This document shows positions 23,090-36,400 of a stretch of 64,000 bases of DNA, piece by piece. The translations under genes and the position numbers were made by a program. This DNA comes from Pegea sp. RAD2-039 (lineage: Eukaryota > Chordata > Thaliacea > Salpida > Salpidae). The notes beneath the pieces were generated by a model. That model did no database searches. It saw only the letters and a program-made list of their open reading frames with translations, and had not been told where the DNA came from. The stretch spans positions 1,364,001-1,428,000 of the forward strand of contig JAQGEQ010000363.1 in assembly GCA_034620365.1 (NCBI GenBank). Reading direction: 5' to 3'. The stretch's first letter is position 1; each line of letters opens with the position of its first letter.

Positions 23090-24650
23090 TCCAGCCTTCC
23101 CTATGAGGGGCATTCATTACTATCCAATTCCATAAAATATTGATAGAAATAAAGCATTATACTATTTTATCTCAATAGAATCTTCTATTGAGCTTTTAAA
23201 TTGATTGTTTTATAATAAGATTCTTATTTATCTTCGTTAAAACAACTTACTTTCTAAATATCAATTTCAGTTTCTTCTTTAAAGATCATCTAGTGATCAG
23301 CTGTTGTCCCGTCTCCATCAGTGAGTATATTGCTCATCGAATATTCTAGCTAATAATATTATTAATGCATTTTCGGAATTTATGGAATTTTCAATTCAGT
23401 TTTCCATCTCAAATTAACAAAGACCCTTATTTTATCGAATATCAACCCTACTCTTATCTGTTGGATTTAGAAATTTCTCAAAGAAAGACAACAACGAGTT
23501 ATCATCAATGATTCTATTTCAAATTTTCTTGGGTCTTTAGTGGTGTTCCACAAAGTAGCATTATTGGCCGTCCTCTCTTCAATTTCTACATCAATGACAT
23601 TACAGACTGTTCTTCATCATTAAACTGTTTATGGAAGCATAATACTTCTTACCAACAATGTCAAATTTTTTAGCACCAAATCAGTTACTCTTCAATCTTC
23701 TTTGGAGTCAACTAACTTGTGGATTCAATCTAGCTACCGACAAATGTTGCCACCTCTCATTAAATAAACTCTCAAACTCTGACCCAATAATATATAATTT
23801 CTATCTAATCAACATTCAATTTTCCTAATGTACTATTATTGAAGATTTCGGTAATTTCATCATTAAAATGGGCTCACCACGTAAATTACTTGATCAGAAT
23901 CAGTTCAGTTACTTTACACCAAAATCTCAAATCTTTTAAGATCAGAAATATTTGAGGAATGATAAAACTTTTCACCATAAACATCTGTCCCAAGTTAGAG
24001 TTAAATTTTTCTGTATGGAGTCCTCACCCTGAAAAAATGATATAAGATTCCATTCAAAGATCGTTTACTAAGATTTTTTTTGTTATAAGCGGCATACCCC
24101 TTTTTCATAAGAAGGCCGTTTCTATAAGCTAAATAAAAAATCTTCGCAACATCAACGCATCTCTGCCTTGTACTACTATTTATAGTTGTTAATGGCTTCT
24201 GTTATCTTAATTTCAATAATTTCCTTAAAGATCACAATCTATCATGCTTCTTCAAAAGCTCATCTTTTAAAATTAATCAAATTAAGAGGGTTATCAAGTC
24301 CCAATAAACATATAGGATATTCAATTGGGTAACCACAATCTGGAAATATTTTCTGACCCATTAATGCAGCAAGCTCAGTCACCTCTTTTAAAATTTTACT
24401 ACAGATGCATTCCTTGAGTAACTTGTTGACAAATAATATCTAATATTTTCTCTCCTTATTTTTTATCTTATTTTTTCCCTAATTTTATTATAACTTGCAT
24501 AATTTTCTTTTTGCAGCGTTCTTATTATTTGTCCACACTTCTGATGCTGAAGTAAGGAGCTTATGACTTTTTATTATTTCTCTATAATTATATTGTTTTC
24601 TGTTTGCTATATGAACTGTTTAATTTATTATTTGCAGTAGCGCATTAAAC
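23090..24650 (+). mobile_element. degenerate Jockey/CR1-like LINE reverse transcriptase remnant
   Basis: Conceptual translation in shifting frames shows reverse-transcriptase landmarks in the expected order. QQRVIINDSISNFLG and SGVPQSSIIG, followed by LFNFYINDITDCSSS, lie at about 23490-23620. Farther on, PKLEL-FSVWSPHPEKMI and SIQRSFTK (about 23990-24080) match the usual Y..vWsP....I..iE.vQr.ftk end of the domain. A TTIW-type motif near 24335 fits the C terminus. Many stops and frameshifts show that it is dead. The catalytic YADD-type box is not recognisable. Confidence 0.7.
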
Positions 24651-25771
24651 AAATAAGTAAAATTAGCAATTTAACTCTAAAAAGATGTTTTTTAAAAATT
24701 AATATTATTTATTTATTTCAAATGGTAACTCTACATCGAGAAACCATAAAAATTTCTGGTTTCGAAAATAACATTTTAAAAGAATTCTAAATATTTCATG
24801 CAAGGATGAGAAAATATAATTGTGTAACAAAAGTTAGCAACAAAGTGAAAATGTAATATTAACAAGGATATAAACTCCAGAAAATTATTGTTAATGTAAT
24901 TATGTAAAAAAATTACAAAAGTTTGATTTATAAAATAAAAGATAAATAATTACAAAATAAAATATTTTATAAGTTCATGATAATAATTACATATTTATTT
25001 TTTTTTTTCAAAATTAAAAAATTTTAAACATTCAAACTGATGAATATTTTAGTTTAACACAAATTTGTTTTTTACGTAAAAAGTTTTTTTATAATTGAAA
25101 CTCAATCATGCTACTAATTGTTATTAAATATTATTTTTAAATATGCAGTGAAGCTTTTATTCTTCAATTTCGAAGCGGAAACTGTTGGTTAGTTGAAATA
25201 ACAGGTTAAGCATGATACAGCTGTAAAGAGCGGTTTTAAAACTTCATTATCTTCAACAGAGATCAACTTTTTAAATCGTCTAAAAAAAAAAACTAAAAAA
25301 AATATTTTGAAAATATTATTTGGCAACCTCACATTAACGTAAAGATATTTTCAATCTAAACTTGAAATTTTATAAAATTTTGATTAACCACTCAACCTGT
25401 AACTTTGTAAAACTTTTGTGTTTTTGGTAAAAAATGACAAGCTCATGTGCTAAATATTTTATTGAAAAAACGGCCTATATGCTTGGGACTTTACTAGCAA
25501 AATAAAAAAGTTACTAAATTTGTACATTCATCATAACACCAAAAACGGATACAAAACAGAAAGCATTAGAGGTTTAGTGTCGTAATTGAAACAAATGATA
25601 TCTACAAACGTGAACGGTTACGATTTGAACTACTCAAATAAAAACAAAGTTAAAAATGATTAAAATTACAAAATATCAAGCTACAAAGAAGTGATTAACT
25701 ATTTGCTTACAAAGAATTAATTGATTCTTGGTTAAAATCTTTCTGAATAAAAACATTTCAATACTCAGATG
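24651..25771. other. intergenic stretch, nothing recognised
   Basis: This A/T-rich DNA lies between the LINE remnant and the 3' end of the DPF gene (-). It includes that gene's 3' UTR. Confidence 0.55.
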
Positions 25772-28583
25772 TTATAAATTTAAAGTTGTTTTTTCAGCTC
25801 TTAATTTCTTGTCAGCTTCACATAATGAACAGATCCAAATACCCTCAGGTGGTTGCTCCATACGAGGAGTCAAGCAATACATATGATAGCCACGATCGCA
25901 ATCATCACAAAACAGCAACTGATCCTGAAATTGAAATAAGATCAGCATTTATGGTTGATGTTGGTTTAGATGATGTACATCATTATCAGAAGTCCCACAA
26001 ACATGACAAGATTTACATTCAATACATTGCCAGCTGTACTTCTTCACGTTTCTTGTCATAATATCAGTGAATTGAAGACAGGTTGGATGTGCTGACCTAA
26101 AGAAGAAGATGAAAAGAAGACAAATTTGTTTTGGAGTTGTACCTTCCACAATCAGAGCATGAAACAAGTTCTTCTGATGTCCCTGTCTTCTTATTTTCAA
26201 CTGCATCACCAAGGCAGAAGTCACAGTAATCATTGGAAGCCTGCTGCCTGGTTGTCTTCCGTCGTGATCTTTGAGTATCTTCTGTTGATGCTTCAGTTGT
26301 TGAAGGATTCAAAGTCTCAGTTGAAATCAATTCTTCTGTAAAAAAAAGTCTTTAGTTTCATGTTAGTAGTTTTGTTTGTAAATTGAACGTATCTGGTAGA
26401 AGGTAACTGAACTTTCTACAGATTTTTAGCAAGCTTTAAATTGATTAAAAAATTACAAATCTGAATCTAATTTGAGCTATTTGCTGAATAATTAATTAAA
26501 ATTATTAATTTTGTAGTAAATTAACAGACAAAAACAAACCTTCATCGTTTAGTTATATTTGTCAAAAATCAATTTCTCTTTAAGATTTTTCAAACGATTA
26601 AAAAGAAGTAGCGAAAAAATTGAGGTCAAAAATAATTTTCATCAAAAACAGTTTTCAAATAAAATTCTTTTTGAAAAAGTTTATTTGAGATTAGTAAATT
26701 CTAGAAATCAACGCAATCACCGCGATAAAAATTCAAAAAATATAAATCCGAAAAAACGTTCAAAGAATTAGATATTGAGTGAGGAACACAACCTCCTCAT
26801 GCCTCGTTTTGATGATCAAACAACCTTTTCAACTGACAAATATGTGAGTATGGCAAGGTAGAATTAGAAGAAGATAACATGCAAGTTATTTTAAGACAAA
26901 CAGAAAGATTTTCAGAAAATGGCAGCAAGCGTTGAAGACACAAGAGAACATGCAAACATCTGTGGAATGATGAAAGAAATGGCAGAAGTTTTGCATCAAA
27001 ATTCTGTTTACAACCACACCAATTTTGTTCTACCTTTTTGAGGAGTTGCAAGATTAGAGTTTCTGCAAGTGGATTGAAGAGGGGCAACAGCTGCAGTTGA
27101 GGTTAACTCATCATGGAGGTTAGTAAGAGATGGACTGGATGTTGGTTTGTACTCGTCTTCAGCCTCCACCTCATCGCGGTGGATATGTTGCAGATGATAT
27201 TGTAAGCCAGCTTTATTTTTATATTTCTTTCCGCAGTCTGTACGAAGTTACTGCTGGTTTTGAGGCGGATTAGGAAATTTCAATTTGAGGTGAGACAACT
27301 TACATTGGCATCGGTAAGGTCGATCTTTATCATCGAGAGACTCATGCTTTCGGGATCGAGTATTAGCAGTCTGTGAGGACGGGGTGATTAGAAGATGAAA
27401 TTTTATGTGAATTAGTTAAATTTCAGGTGGAAATATTTGATATGTGATTATTTTGTATTTATATAAAATCTACTAAACTTTTATTTGAAAATCAATAAAA
27501 TCAGAAAACTTTAACATTTCAATCTGGAAATACATTAGCAGAAAGATGATACATATTTGAAATTTAATAACTTTTCAGGATCATAAGTCTTCTAAAAGAG
27601 CAGAATTAATCAATTAAAAACTTTCAAAAAACAAATTGACAATATCATTTTTTAAAAAGCGTCAATGCTAAGTTGGTGATATCAGTAGACGTCTTCTAAC
27701 AACCACAAGATTTAGCTAAAAGACCAATTGTTGGTGGCTCAAGGTCGACTCAACTAGTTTTTTATCGTATTTTTGTGTTATATTAGGAGATTAGAATCAA
27801 AGTTGACAAATCATAACTCTCTCTTAAGATTAAGTTCTAATATGTAAGTAACTCACTCGAGTGGTTCTTTTATTTCGTTTCTTTGATCTCCCGCTTTCAT
27901 ACTCCTCATCGAAATCATCATCGTCATCATCCAAATGATTACTACTCATTCCGACAGACTCGTTCTCCAGCACATCATTATCAGTTTCCATGAGAGATGC
28001 ATTCAAAGCTCCAATGCTGTTGGAATCGTTCGAATTTTCATTTAATAATTGAGCTTCCAAATACTCTTCATTGTAAGAAGCCATTTTAACCGGTCTACGG
28101 GGACGAGTATTGTATCCTGTAGAAGTATCAGTTGATGATATAAGATCAGTTGATGATATAAGACAGGTACCAGACGTAGGGACATGCTCAAAATGTGGGT
28201 CCATGATTTGATTAAACCGTGGGCGTTTCTTCCATCTTTTAGCCGGGTATGAATAGACTTGATTAGGTTTCAGACCTGGTCCACGGTGGCTAAAATAATT
28301 ATATAAAAAATTCAAATTTGAAATTCTCTATTTCAAATGAAGCAATCTTTTCAGAGATTTTAAATCAAAATCAAACTGACTTACCGTCTTTCAAACCATA
28401 ATGAGCAGTCTTTTTGAGCAACTTTTGTTTGAGAGTCAAGATATGGGAGTCTTGCCTAAAAATTAGAAGTTAAAAGATGAAGATCCAACAGACGAAACTT
28501 ACTCTGCGTTCATTCATAAGACGGCCATTATAGTTTTTACAATGTTCCAGTAATTCTACATAAATCGAATCATTCCCCATCAT
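25772..28583 (-). CDS. DPF: D4 family double PHD-finger chromatin protein (BAF45/DPF)
   Basis: Eight exons, complement(join(25772..25924,25979..26096,26143..26335,27034..27237,27304..27370,27857..28289,28385..28455,28503..28583)), encode 439 residues. DPF proteins (DPF1-3, BAF45) are SWI/SNF (BAF) subunits that read acylated histone H3. The N-terminal Requiem domain is present ([47 protein letters not shown]). An acidic region with a run of Asp follows. A C2H2 finger ([22 protein letters not shown]) spans the exon 4/5 junction. PHD1 starts at YCDFCLGD, with SCSDCGRSAHPTC, and PHD2 runs from [10 protein letters not shown] through [15 protein letters not shown] to ICSLC. All zinc ligands appear intact. 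The central region holds an in-frame 18-base duplication. Phases and length fit the family closely. Confidence 0.94.
28127..28162. repeat. 18-bp tandem duplication inside DPF exon 3
   Basis: The unit ATCAGTTGATGATATAAG occurs twice in a row with no mismatch (28127..28144 and 28145..28162). On the coding strand it makes LISSTD twice, keeping the frame, in the unstructured linker after the Requiem domain. Confidence 0.9.
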
Positions 28584-31500
28584 TAAAAATTACTTAAGCC
28601 ATCTATTTACTACAAAAATAAAATAGTTGAAATATCTCTGCTTCAAAAATTTTTTATAAATTATTAATTAAATAAACTTTATACTATTTGTTAAATCAAA
28701 AGGACCCAAACACTTTATAGCAAATCAAACTAATTTTGCATGAACATTCTTCGTTACTAAAGAAAAATGATTAATTCACCTTCTATAATGTATTAATAAA
28801 CTAACAAATATAAATTTGTAGGCTTAATAAAATATTATAAAACTAAAGAAAGCACTAAAAATACACATTTATATAAAAACTTTTAAAAATATTTTGTAAT
28901 CAAATTATGAACAAAATTTTGAGAAGATAGAAAATATAAAAAAGATTTTCTAATAATTAATCATATTATAAGTAATACAAATTTATAATAATAAAATAAA
29001 TCTACATTTTCTTAATTTAGTTTAAAAAGAAAGTACAGAAATTTTAGGGTATGTAAACAAGAGGAAAAAATGATTGAAAGAAGTATTCAAAGAAGCCAAA
29101 AATATTAGCCTTATACTACTATAAAAAATAAATGAAATACTTTTGGAGTAAAAACTTTTCAAAACAAATACAACTCTACAAGCAAAATAGGATTTAATTC
29201 AGACAAAAATTGAAAATGACAAAAAACTTATCAGTAAAAAGTAGTTTTGTAAGAAAATAAAACTTTAAATTTAGAAAACAATACAATTTAATTGTCTTAT
29301 AAAAATTATTTTCATGTATTTAAAAAAATAATCAAATAGAAGATGGACAGATTAAAAACATGAAATAATGTAAAATACCGACAAAATAAATTAAAAAAAG
29401 TTAATAACATCACAAAAATGTTTATAATATCACGGAGAACTTTTTGTAGGGACCATTTATATAACAGTTTACAAAATCAATATTTAAAACTAAAAATAAA
29501 CTTGAATATTATGAATTCAAGAAATAAAATTGTTTGTCTTTGTTTAAAATTATCAGAAAACTAAACTTAAAATAGATTTCATATTTAACAATTTGAGTGA
29601 GAAATTAGTTGAGAAAAATGTTGTCATTAATAAACAGATTAAAAAAAATATTTAAAGGTTTCGGTAAACAAGTATCGAAAAGAAAACTTAAAAATAAGTT
29701 TTAGTAGATTTTTAAATATTTAGTTATATATTTTAATTTTCCTAGATTAAAACACTGGACTTGAAAAAATAAAAAAACAATTTAAATAAGAAAAATTAAT
29801 AAATTTCATAAATTGATTAATTTCCGGGACGAATAAAAGTAAGACAGCAAAGGCTGTTTGGTCGTACATAATGGCTGAATGCTACCTCAAAATTATACCG
29901 CATTTTAGTGATACCAAACTACAATTGAGAAATATTTATACTTAATTAATTTTTCTATAAAACTTTAGTAACTTTCTGGATTCAGTAACTATGTTTATAA
30001 GTTACTACTAAAATAAAATTTGAAAGTCGGTTACTTTGTGTTATTTTGTCATATTTTTTGCTGCTGTATGCTTTCGCGTCAATGACAAAGACAACCTTTA
30101 CTCCAGAACTGCTTGTATTTAGAATGACGGTGGTTGCATTATCATTTCTACAAGTTTTGTTTACTTTTTTTTAAATGTTATAGGACTTTTGGAGGTGTTT
30201 ATATGTATATGTTTTTAATTACGAAGGGAAAGAAGCGTGCCCTAAACTACTTCAACTCTTTCAGTTCGATGACACAACCTAGAAAAATGGGACAGTTAAC
30301 AAAGACAAACAGGTTTTATTTTAGACTTTCGATAGGGCTCATGTGATAAATTTACGTAGACTTTATTGTCGCAAAGTTTTCTCTCCATTTTCAATTTTAT
30401 TTTTAATTTTACTCCCATAGTCCTTGCTTCACTCGAAGCAACCACTGGGTAGTGATACTAGCTATCTATAGATGGCTTAAAACAGCGCAGTATCCCGTAC
30501 CTTTGACGACAAAGTGGAATTTGAACTCATGTAGTTAATTAGCAGTCAATCAACTTAACCACTCGTCTACCTCGTTGTCTGTTTAAGATGAGTTTGACTT
30601 ATACCTACCGTAAAATCAAATTTTATAAGGTAAACGCAGTTTGAATAATTTAAAGCTTTTTCTAGATTTTATTGATACAAGTTTAAATCTATTTTTTAAA
30701 GACATATAAAAAGAAAATTGAGATAAGATTATTTTTTTTGAATCGTTATACATCAGAAGATAACTAAAGTCATTAACACTTTCATTGGTTAGTTATTGAG
30801 TATCAACGAAGTTAAATGAAAAATTTAAAGCTTTGTACAAATTCATTTTCTAAGATTTTTGTTAAAGGAATATTTGTGAAAATATTATTATTTGAATATT
30901 ATGAGTATTTATGAAGAAGCATGCAGTAATTAAGTTACATCAATTAAGTTAGTTTATTCATTCTGCAATGCTATAAGTAGATTAATTCTTAACATCTTAA
31001 ACTACTTGGCATTGTTGTCTATTTGAAAGTTTTTTGACTTTGTTTTGTCAAGCGATTTGTAAAAAGTCATGATACCAATAACTAAATTAGTTTTCTAATA
31101 CAAGCTTATGTTTACTTTGAATTGAACCATTGTCATTAGTTTGCAAGTCATAGTTTTCACATACACAAACTGAACATTTTTTTAAATTTCTTTATATCGA
31201 TTGTCATAGCAGCTTAAAGCAATCCTTTTGTTGATGAAAAACTGATCATTTTAATTAATTAAAAATTATTTTACTCATATTTTGGCGTTGTGTTTGTTTG
31301 GACAGAGATCAATTGCTTAACTGGGTAGATTATTTGCAGTCTTGTATCCTCAAAATTTGATGAAATTTTATTTTATTTCTACTGTACTATGCAGAAATTA
31401 TTATTAAGATCATAAAATTTCTAGTACCTGGTAGAGAAATATAAACTTTTGTTAGAAATACATTTAATGCAATTCTTACTTGAAAGTACAGAAGTTTGAA

Positions 31501-33458
31501 AAACAATCAGTTAATAACCCAGTTAATGAAATTAACACTTTGAGTTGTAGAAATCTTCGGTCAAAAAGCTCAATCAGGAAATTTATGTTTCAAAAAAAAT
31601 CTTACACTTATTAATCAAAAGTTCTCATAACTCACTTGGCACGAGAAGCGATTACTTTGATGATAATGGATTTTAGTTTTATGGGTAATTCTGTAGACAA
31701 ATTATAACAACTGGTTTGTACTTTGCAAATAATTCAAAATATTAAATTAAGTGAATTCACTTATTTAATTTAAATTACTGAAATTAAACTGGATTTAATT
31801 TTTGGTTTAAATGGTATTCAAAAAATAAATAAAAATTAACGGACCCAGATTCAACTATGAAACCAAATACTTTTAAAAGTAGAACAAATAAAAATTGGTT
31901 TATTTTTTGCTAAAGAATAAATTGCAGTAATTTAGAACAAATAATGATTTTATCAACCAGCTATTACATACTACAAGACGTTACTAAAATATTTTAATAA
32001 AATATTATGGTTGGAGTATTTCTTGAAATCTAAAAGGTCATCATTCGATTAGAAATTTACCATTACTGCGAGTAATCGATCATAAATGTCATTATCATTT
32101 TAAAAGATTAATTTTCTTAAATCTTTTTAACTTTTTCTCAGAAATGTAGGGAAATGTTTTTCTAATGAAGTCATCTTAAGATCATTTTATTAAACACTTT
32201 AATTAAATACCTTATTTAATAACTCTTAAAAAAATTAAAGGTTAAATAAGCAAATTATAGAAAGATAGTATGAAAAAAAATTACGAAAATACAATATTTG
32301 AAAGTTTCTTTTAAAGGTAATAAGCAAAATATCAAATCATTAGTTGACTAATTATATAATATTGAATGTCGTAACAAATATAGCAAAAGGTTAAACTAGT
32401 AACACATTAACTTTATCAGTTTACTTATTAAATTCAATAAGAACACTAAATCATCTATTTTTCTAGCTACTTATTTTTAGCGCCTGGTTGATGAATTATG
32501 TGAAATTAAAGAATTAAATTACTTCCTATTACTTTTACAGTCCAAATGTTTATGAAGTTAAAAGCCTTAATAGAGCTTGAACATTTTTTTTTAGAAAACA
32601 TAGCTGCTGCTGGTTTTATCTTTTTATAATCTTAAATAACCTTTGGTATTTGATAAACAATTTATGATTGATAAAACAATAAGGCTTTAAGTCAATAAAA
32701 TCAGTTAGATAAGACACACTTGATGATAAGATATCAGGTAATCTAAACGTGTTTATGATTTAAAGTAAATGGTTAATGCAGTATATAATAAACGAGCAAA
32801 AGTCAAAGTCAGTTAAAAAGTTAAATGAAAATAGCTGAAATTAATTTATCTAATCGAGAAATCTTCACTGCATAAAATTAGCGACCTAGTCAATAGAATT
32901 CATTTAAAAACAGTTTCTTTAAATCTTTGAAAATGTTCAATAAAATTAGAAATAACAAATAGTTGGAACCAAACTTCAAAAAATGATAAAACGTGAAAGA
33001 ATCCAAAACTAGTTTACCTATTAGACTGGACCACTTGCTCATATTAATAATTTGAATTCCCTTGACAACACCAATAAGTAATTTGAGTAAAGTTGATATG
33101 AACTGTGCTTAGTCATGAAGAAACTAAATTAAAACTTGCTTTAATAGGAGGGTAGTATGCTCTATAGACCTGATACTAGCTTACAAAGTAATTTGTCTTA
33201 CTTAAGTAAATTTGGAGGGAATTCTAAGGCTATTTCTGTTAATAATTTTTGTAAACAGCTTTTGAGCTAAAATGAAGTGACGATAAAAACCTTTTATTAC
33301 AAAATACTGATCATCGGAACTAAAAATATTTGAACTTTTTACATCAAATTAGTTTACAACTACTAACAAACATTTAAACAAGTATGAAAAACGTATGCAT
33401 ATCAGCAATTTGTACAAAAAACCAACTAATTGTAAATCATCCTAACTTCATAAGACCC
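28584..33458. other. gene-poor intergenic stretch
   Basis: Nearly 5 kb of A/T-rich DNA separates the DPF gene start (-) from the 3' end of the nephrin-like gene (-). It contains one SINE-like element at 30418..30579. I find no supported gene; a 70-codon ORF at 30134..30346 has no splice or family support. Confidence 0.6.
30418..30579 (-). mobile_element. SINE-like element with tRNA-Ser(GCU)-like head
   Basis: On the minus strand, 30579..30507 reads like a serine tRNA. GAGGTAGACGAGTGGTTAAG matches the acceptor/D-arm and box A, GACTGCTAAT carries a GCT anticodon in the right place, and GAGTTCAAATTCC matches box B. The long variable arm is shortened and the stems are imperfect, so this is unlikely to be a working tRNA gene. 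A body of about 90 bases follows, ending near 30418. It includes a perfect hairpin TTGCTTC-GAGT-GAAGCAA (30424..30441). The head differs from the Val-type SINE at 7.9 kb. Confidence 0.65.
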
Positions 33459-36400
33459 TCAAACCAACGAGGCATCTTCAACTTCTTCATTTCTTATTCT
33501 CACAAACATCTGATTATTTTGATGTAGAACTACAGAGGGATTATCACGAAATCTAAGAGGGGGTGAAGGGTGTTCAAAAAGTTTTGTTTTGTTGTTTGGT
33601 AAAAGGAGACGTGTCGATGATGCATTTGATGACGTCACTGATTGAGATCTCTCATCAGACCGTGAGGATTGACTCCATCTCGTAGGATTTTGAGGCTGAT
33701 TGAATTTGTAGTACACCTGCGATGAACCAACAGCTTGACTGAGTTCCACCAACATCCAAATTTCTATACCTCAGTGCTGGGCCGGGCGATGGTGTCTGGT
33801 GTCCACGTATTCATAGTAGCTGGTCTAGTTGAGGTCGTGTTGTAGGTGTCAATATTATACAAATATTGAGGAGTTTGTGACATTTCTATGGCTTCTTGAC
33901 CGCCTTCGTAAAAAACGTCACTTCGATTTACATTTGGAATCGCGAAGCGCTTTTCGGCGAAAGAAGTCGAGGCCTGCTCTGCCCAGGAGGTTAAATTATT
34001 TTGTCGCAAGGTGGCAGTGTTGATATCGTTGTATCCATTAACTACGCAAATAGGGGCTTGATATTGGTTCGATATTTCCGGGGCTACATTAGTTAGTTGT
34101 GGGTCAAAACTTGAGGCTTCACCATGGCAAGAATAGCGGTCATCTGTAGATTTAAATTAGAAGAGTCAGACGAAGTTGACGGCATACTAACGAGTTTTTA
34201 TGGCTTTTAAGGTGCTGAAGCCTCGTACTGAGTTGGAATAACCAGCCGCGAGATGGTCTCCTTGCCATTTATTAAAACAAAGGCGGCTTCCTGGATTTTC
34301 TAAGGAAGCCTCATCGGTTTCAAAGCTTTCTTGGGTGAAAGAGTGAGCTGAAAGACTTCGAGGAAGTTTATCTGGGTGTTGCAAACTCATTCTATTTCTC
34401 TTCCACTGTTCTTGTTGCTCTTTAGAGAAAGAGGATTAGAAGATGAATAAAATGTGTAAAACTGACCTTTACAAACTTGAGAGCTTGTTAAAAACGTCTC
34501 AACCGGGGCAAGGGGTATCTAGATGAAAATGAGTAGTAAAGATGATAATTTGAATAAAAATAAAACTCACGTTTAGATCAAACGCTCGTTGAGATCCTTG
34601 GTCCTTACTGCTGATATCAGAGCTGCTTCGAGTGATATCTACAAGGTACAAAGTTCAAATCCAAACAATTATTCAGACATTTATTGACAAAAACCTTTTT
34701 TCAGTGTTGCAGACCCTTTATTTCGCTTGATACAAATAGTCAATATACAAATTGCAACTAGTGCAACAATTCCAACCGCAACAAAGACGGCATAGTTAAA
34801 CATCAGATAAGATGATAGAACTGCTGAAATATGGTCTGCTTTTTGAATAAGTATTGACGCCACAAATAATCAGAATAATCAAAAAGCAACGAGCTGCGAT
34901 AAGATCTGCTGCTTCATGCAATCGACTTTCATTTACATTTAATTGATTTTAATAAACTTATTCAAATGACAGATAGCTACTACGTATTGCATTTCGGCTA
35001 TTTTAAAGACGCTTATTTATCTGATGATTTTTTATTTGCTCTTTGTAAGCAACATTTATAAATTGAATTGAAAATTTCGAAAAACTGAGAATAACTTTCA
35101 GTAATTTCATTTGATTTAATAACTTGAAAATTAAACATTTAAGCTAGATAATTATAAAGAAGCAAAGTACCTTTAGTTGTGAAGGTGATAGGTTCGGACT
35201 GGCTGCTAAATCCGAATTTATTTCTTGATTTCATTCTTACCGTGTAATGCGTGTTAGAAACAAGGTTCAACAACTCATAAGATTTTTTCATAAATGATTT
35301 TTTACTCAACACTATCCAATCCGTATTATTATTTATAGATGGAATCAAACTGTCAACACTTTGGTCGTAAACAAAAAAGGCACTGAGTAATTTCATGTAT
35401 GAATATTTACCTGATAAATAAAGTTTGATTGGCTCCTCCATTGAAACCAGTATTCCATGTAACAGTTGCAGATGTAAGAGTTATGTTAGTGATTGCTAAA
35501 TGGCTAGGTTTGTCTGGACTTCCTATTAAAGCAAGCTTGTCAGAAACACTTAAGATATTTATAGCTTCAAACTAACCCATTTTTACTACGTTTATATCTA
35601 TTTCATCTTCTCCAAACTTATTTGAGGCGATGCATTTTAGCTTTCTTGAAGAATCTTTACCAGTTTTCAAAAGTTCTCTGGCTTTACTACTCTCAATATA
35701 CAAAGTACTGATAAACAATTTTTCTGAGATTGTTTCTTGCTTGATAACATAACTGAAAACATAGTTTGTAAGAAAACAAGTTTGTTGATGTCGTAAATAG
35801 ACTTACTTAATCTTCGACTCCTTTTCGATTGCTTGGCCATTTTCATCAAACCATGTAAGCTCTACATTTGGTCTACCTTCTGCTACACATGATAAACCTT
35901 TACTATTGGACGAAACAGAGATAGCCGATTTCGAAGGAGTCTTAGTTCTATCTATCGTAGGTTTTCCTAAAAATATTCCAATTTTGATATCTTGGAAACT
36001 AATTTCAAACAGACTACTTACTGTTCACTTTTAATTGAAATTCTTTTTCAGTATCGCCACCAATATCGTTTTTAGCTGTACATATGTAACTCCCTTCATC
36101 AGAAGTGTGAATGTTTTGCAAAATTAGCTCGCTTGAAGTACTGTTGACTCGATTTACTTGTATATCCGCTTCATGATTTTCTCTCTGTTGAATGATTGGA
36201 TGTTGTTACAATGTGACAAAGCGGTTACTAAGCACTAATTTCAGACTTATAAAATGTAAATGAATACGTTAATTGTGTAAACTTAATATACATCATAGTT
36301 AAAGTTGCAGTATTTGATTAGAAGCTCAATTACAACCCTCCCAAAACTTGTCGAGTTACCCAATAATTTCCTCCTGATTAATGTTTAAAGCATTTTTCTA

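Noticed and set aside
30507..30579. Functional tRNA-Ser(GCU) gene
   Set aside because: The long variable arm is shortened and stems are mismatched; it is fused to a SINE-like body.
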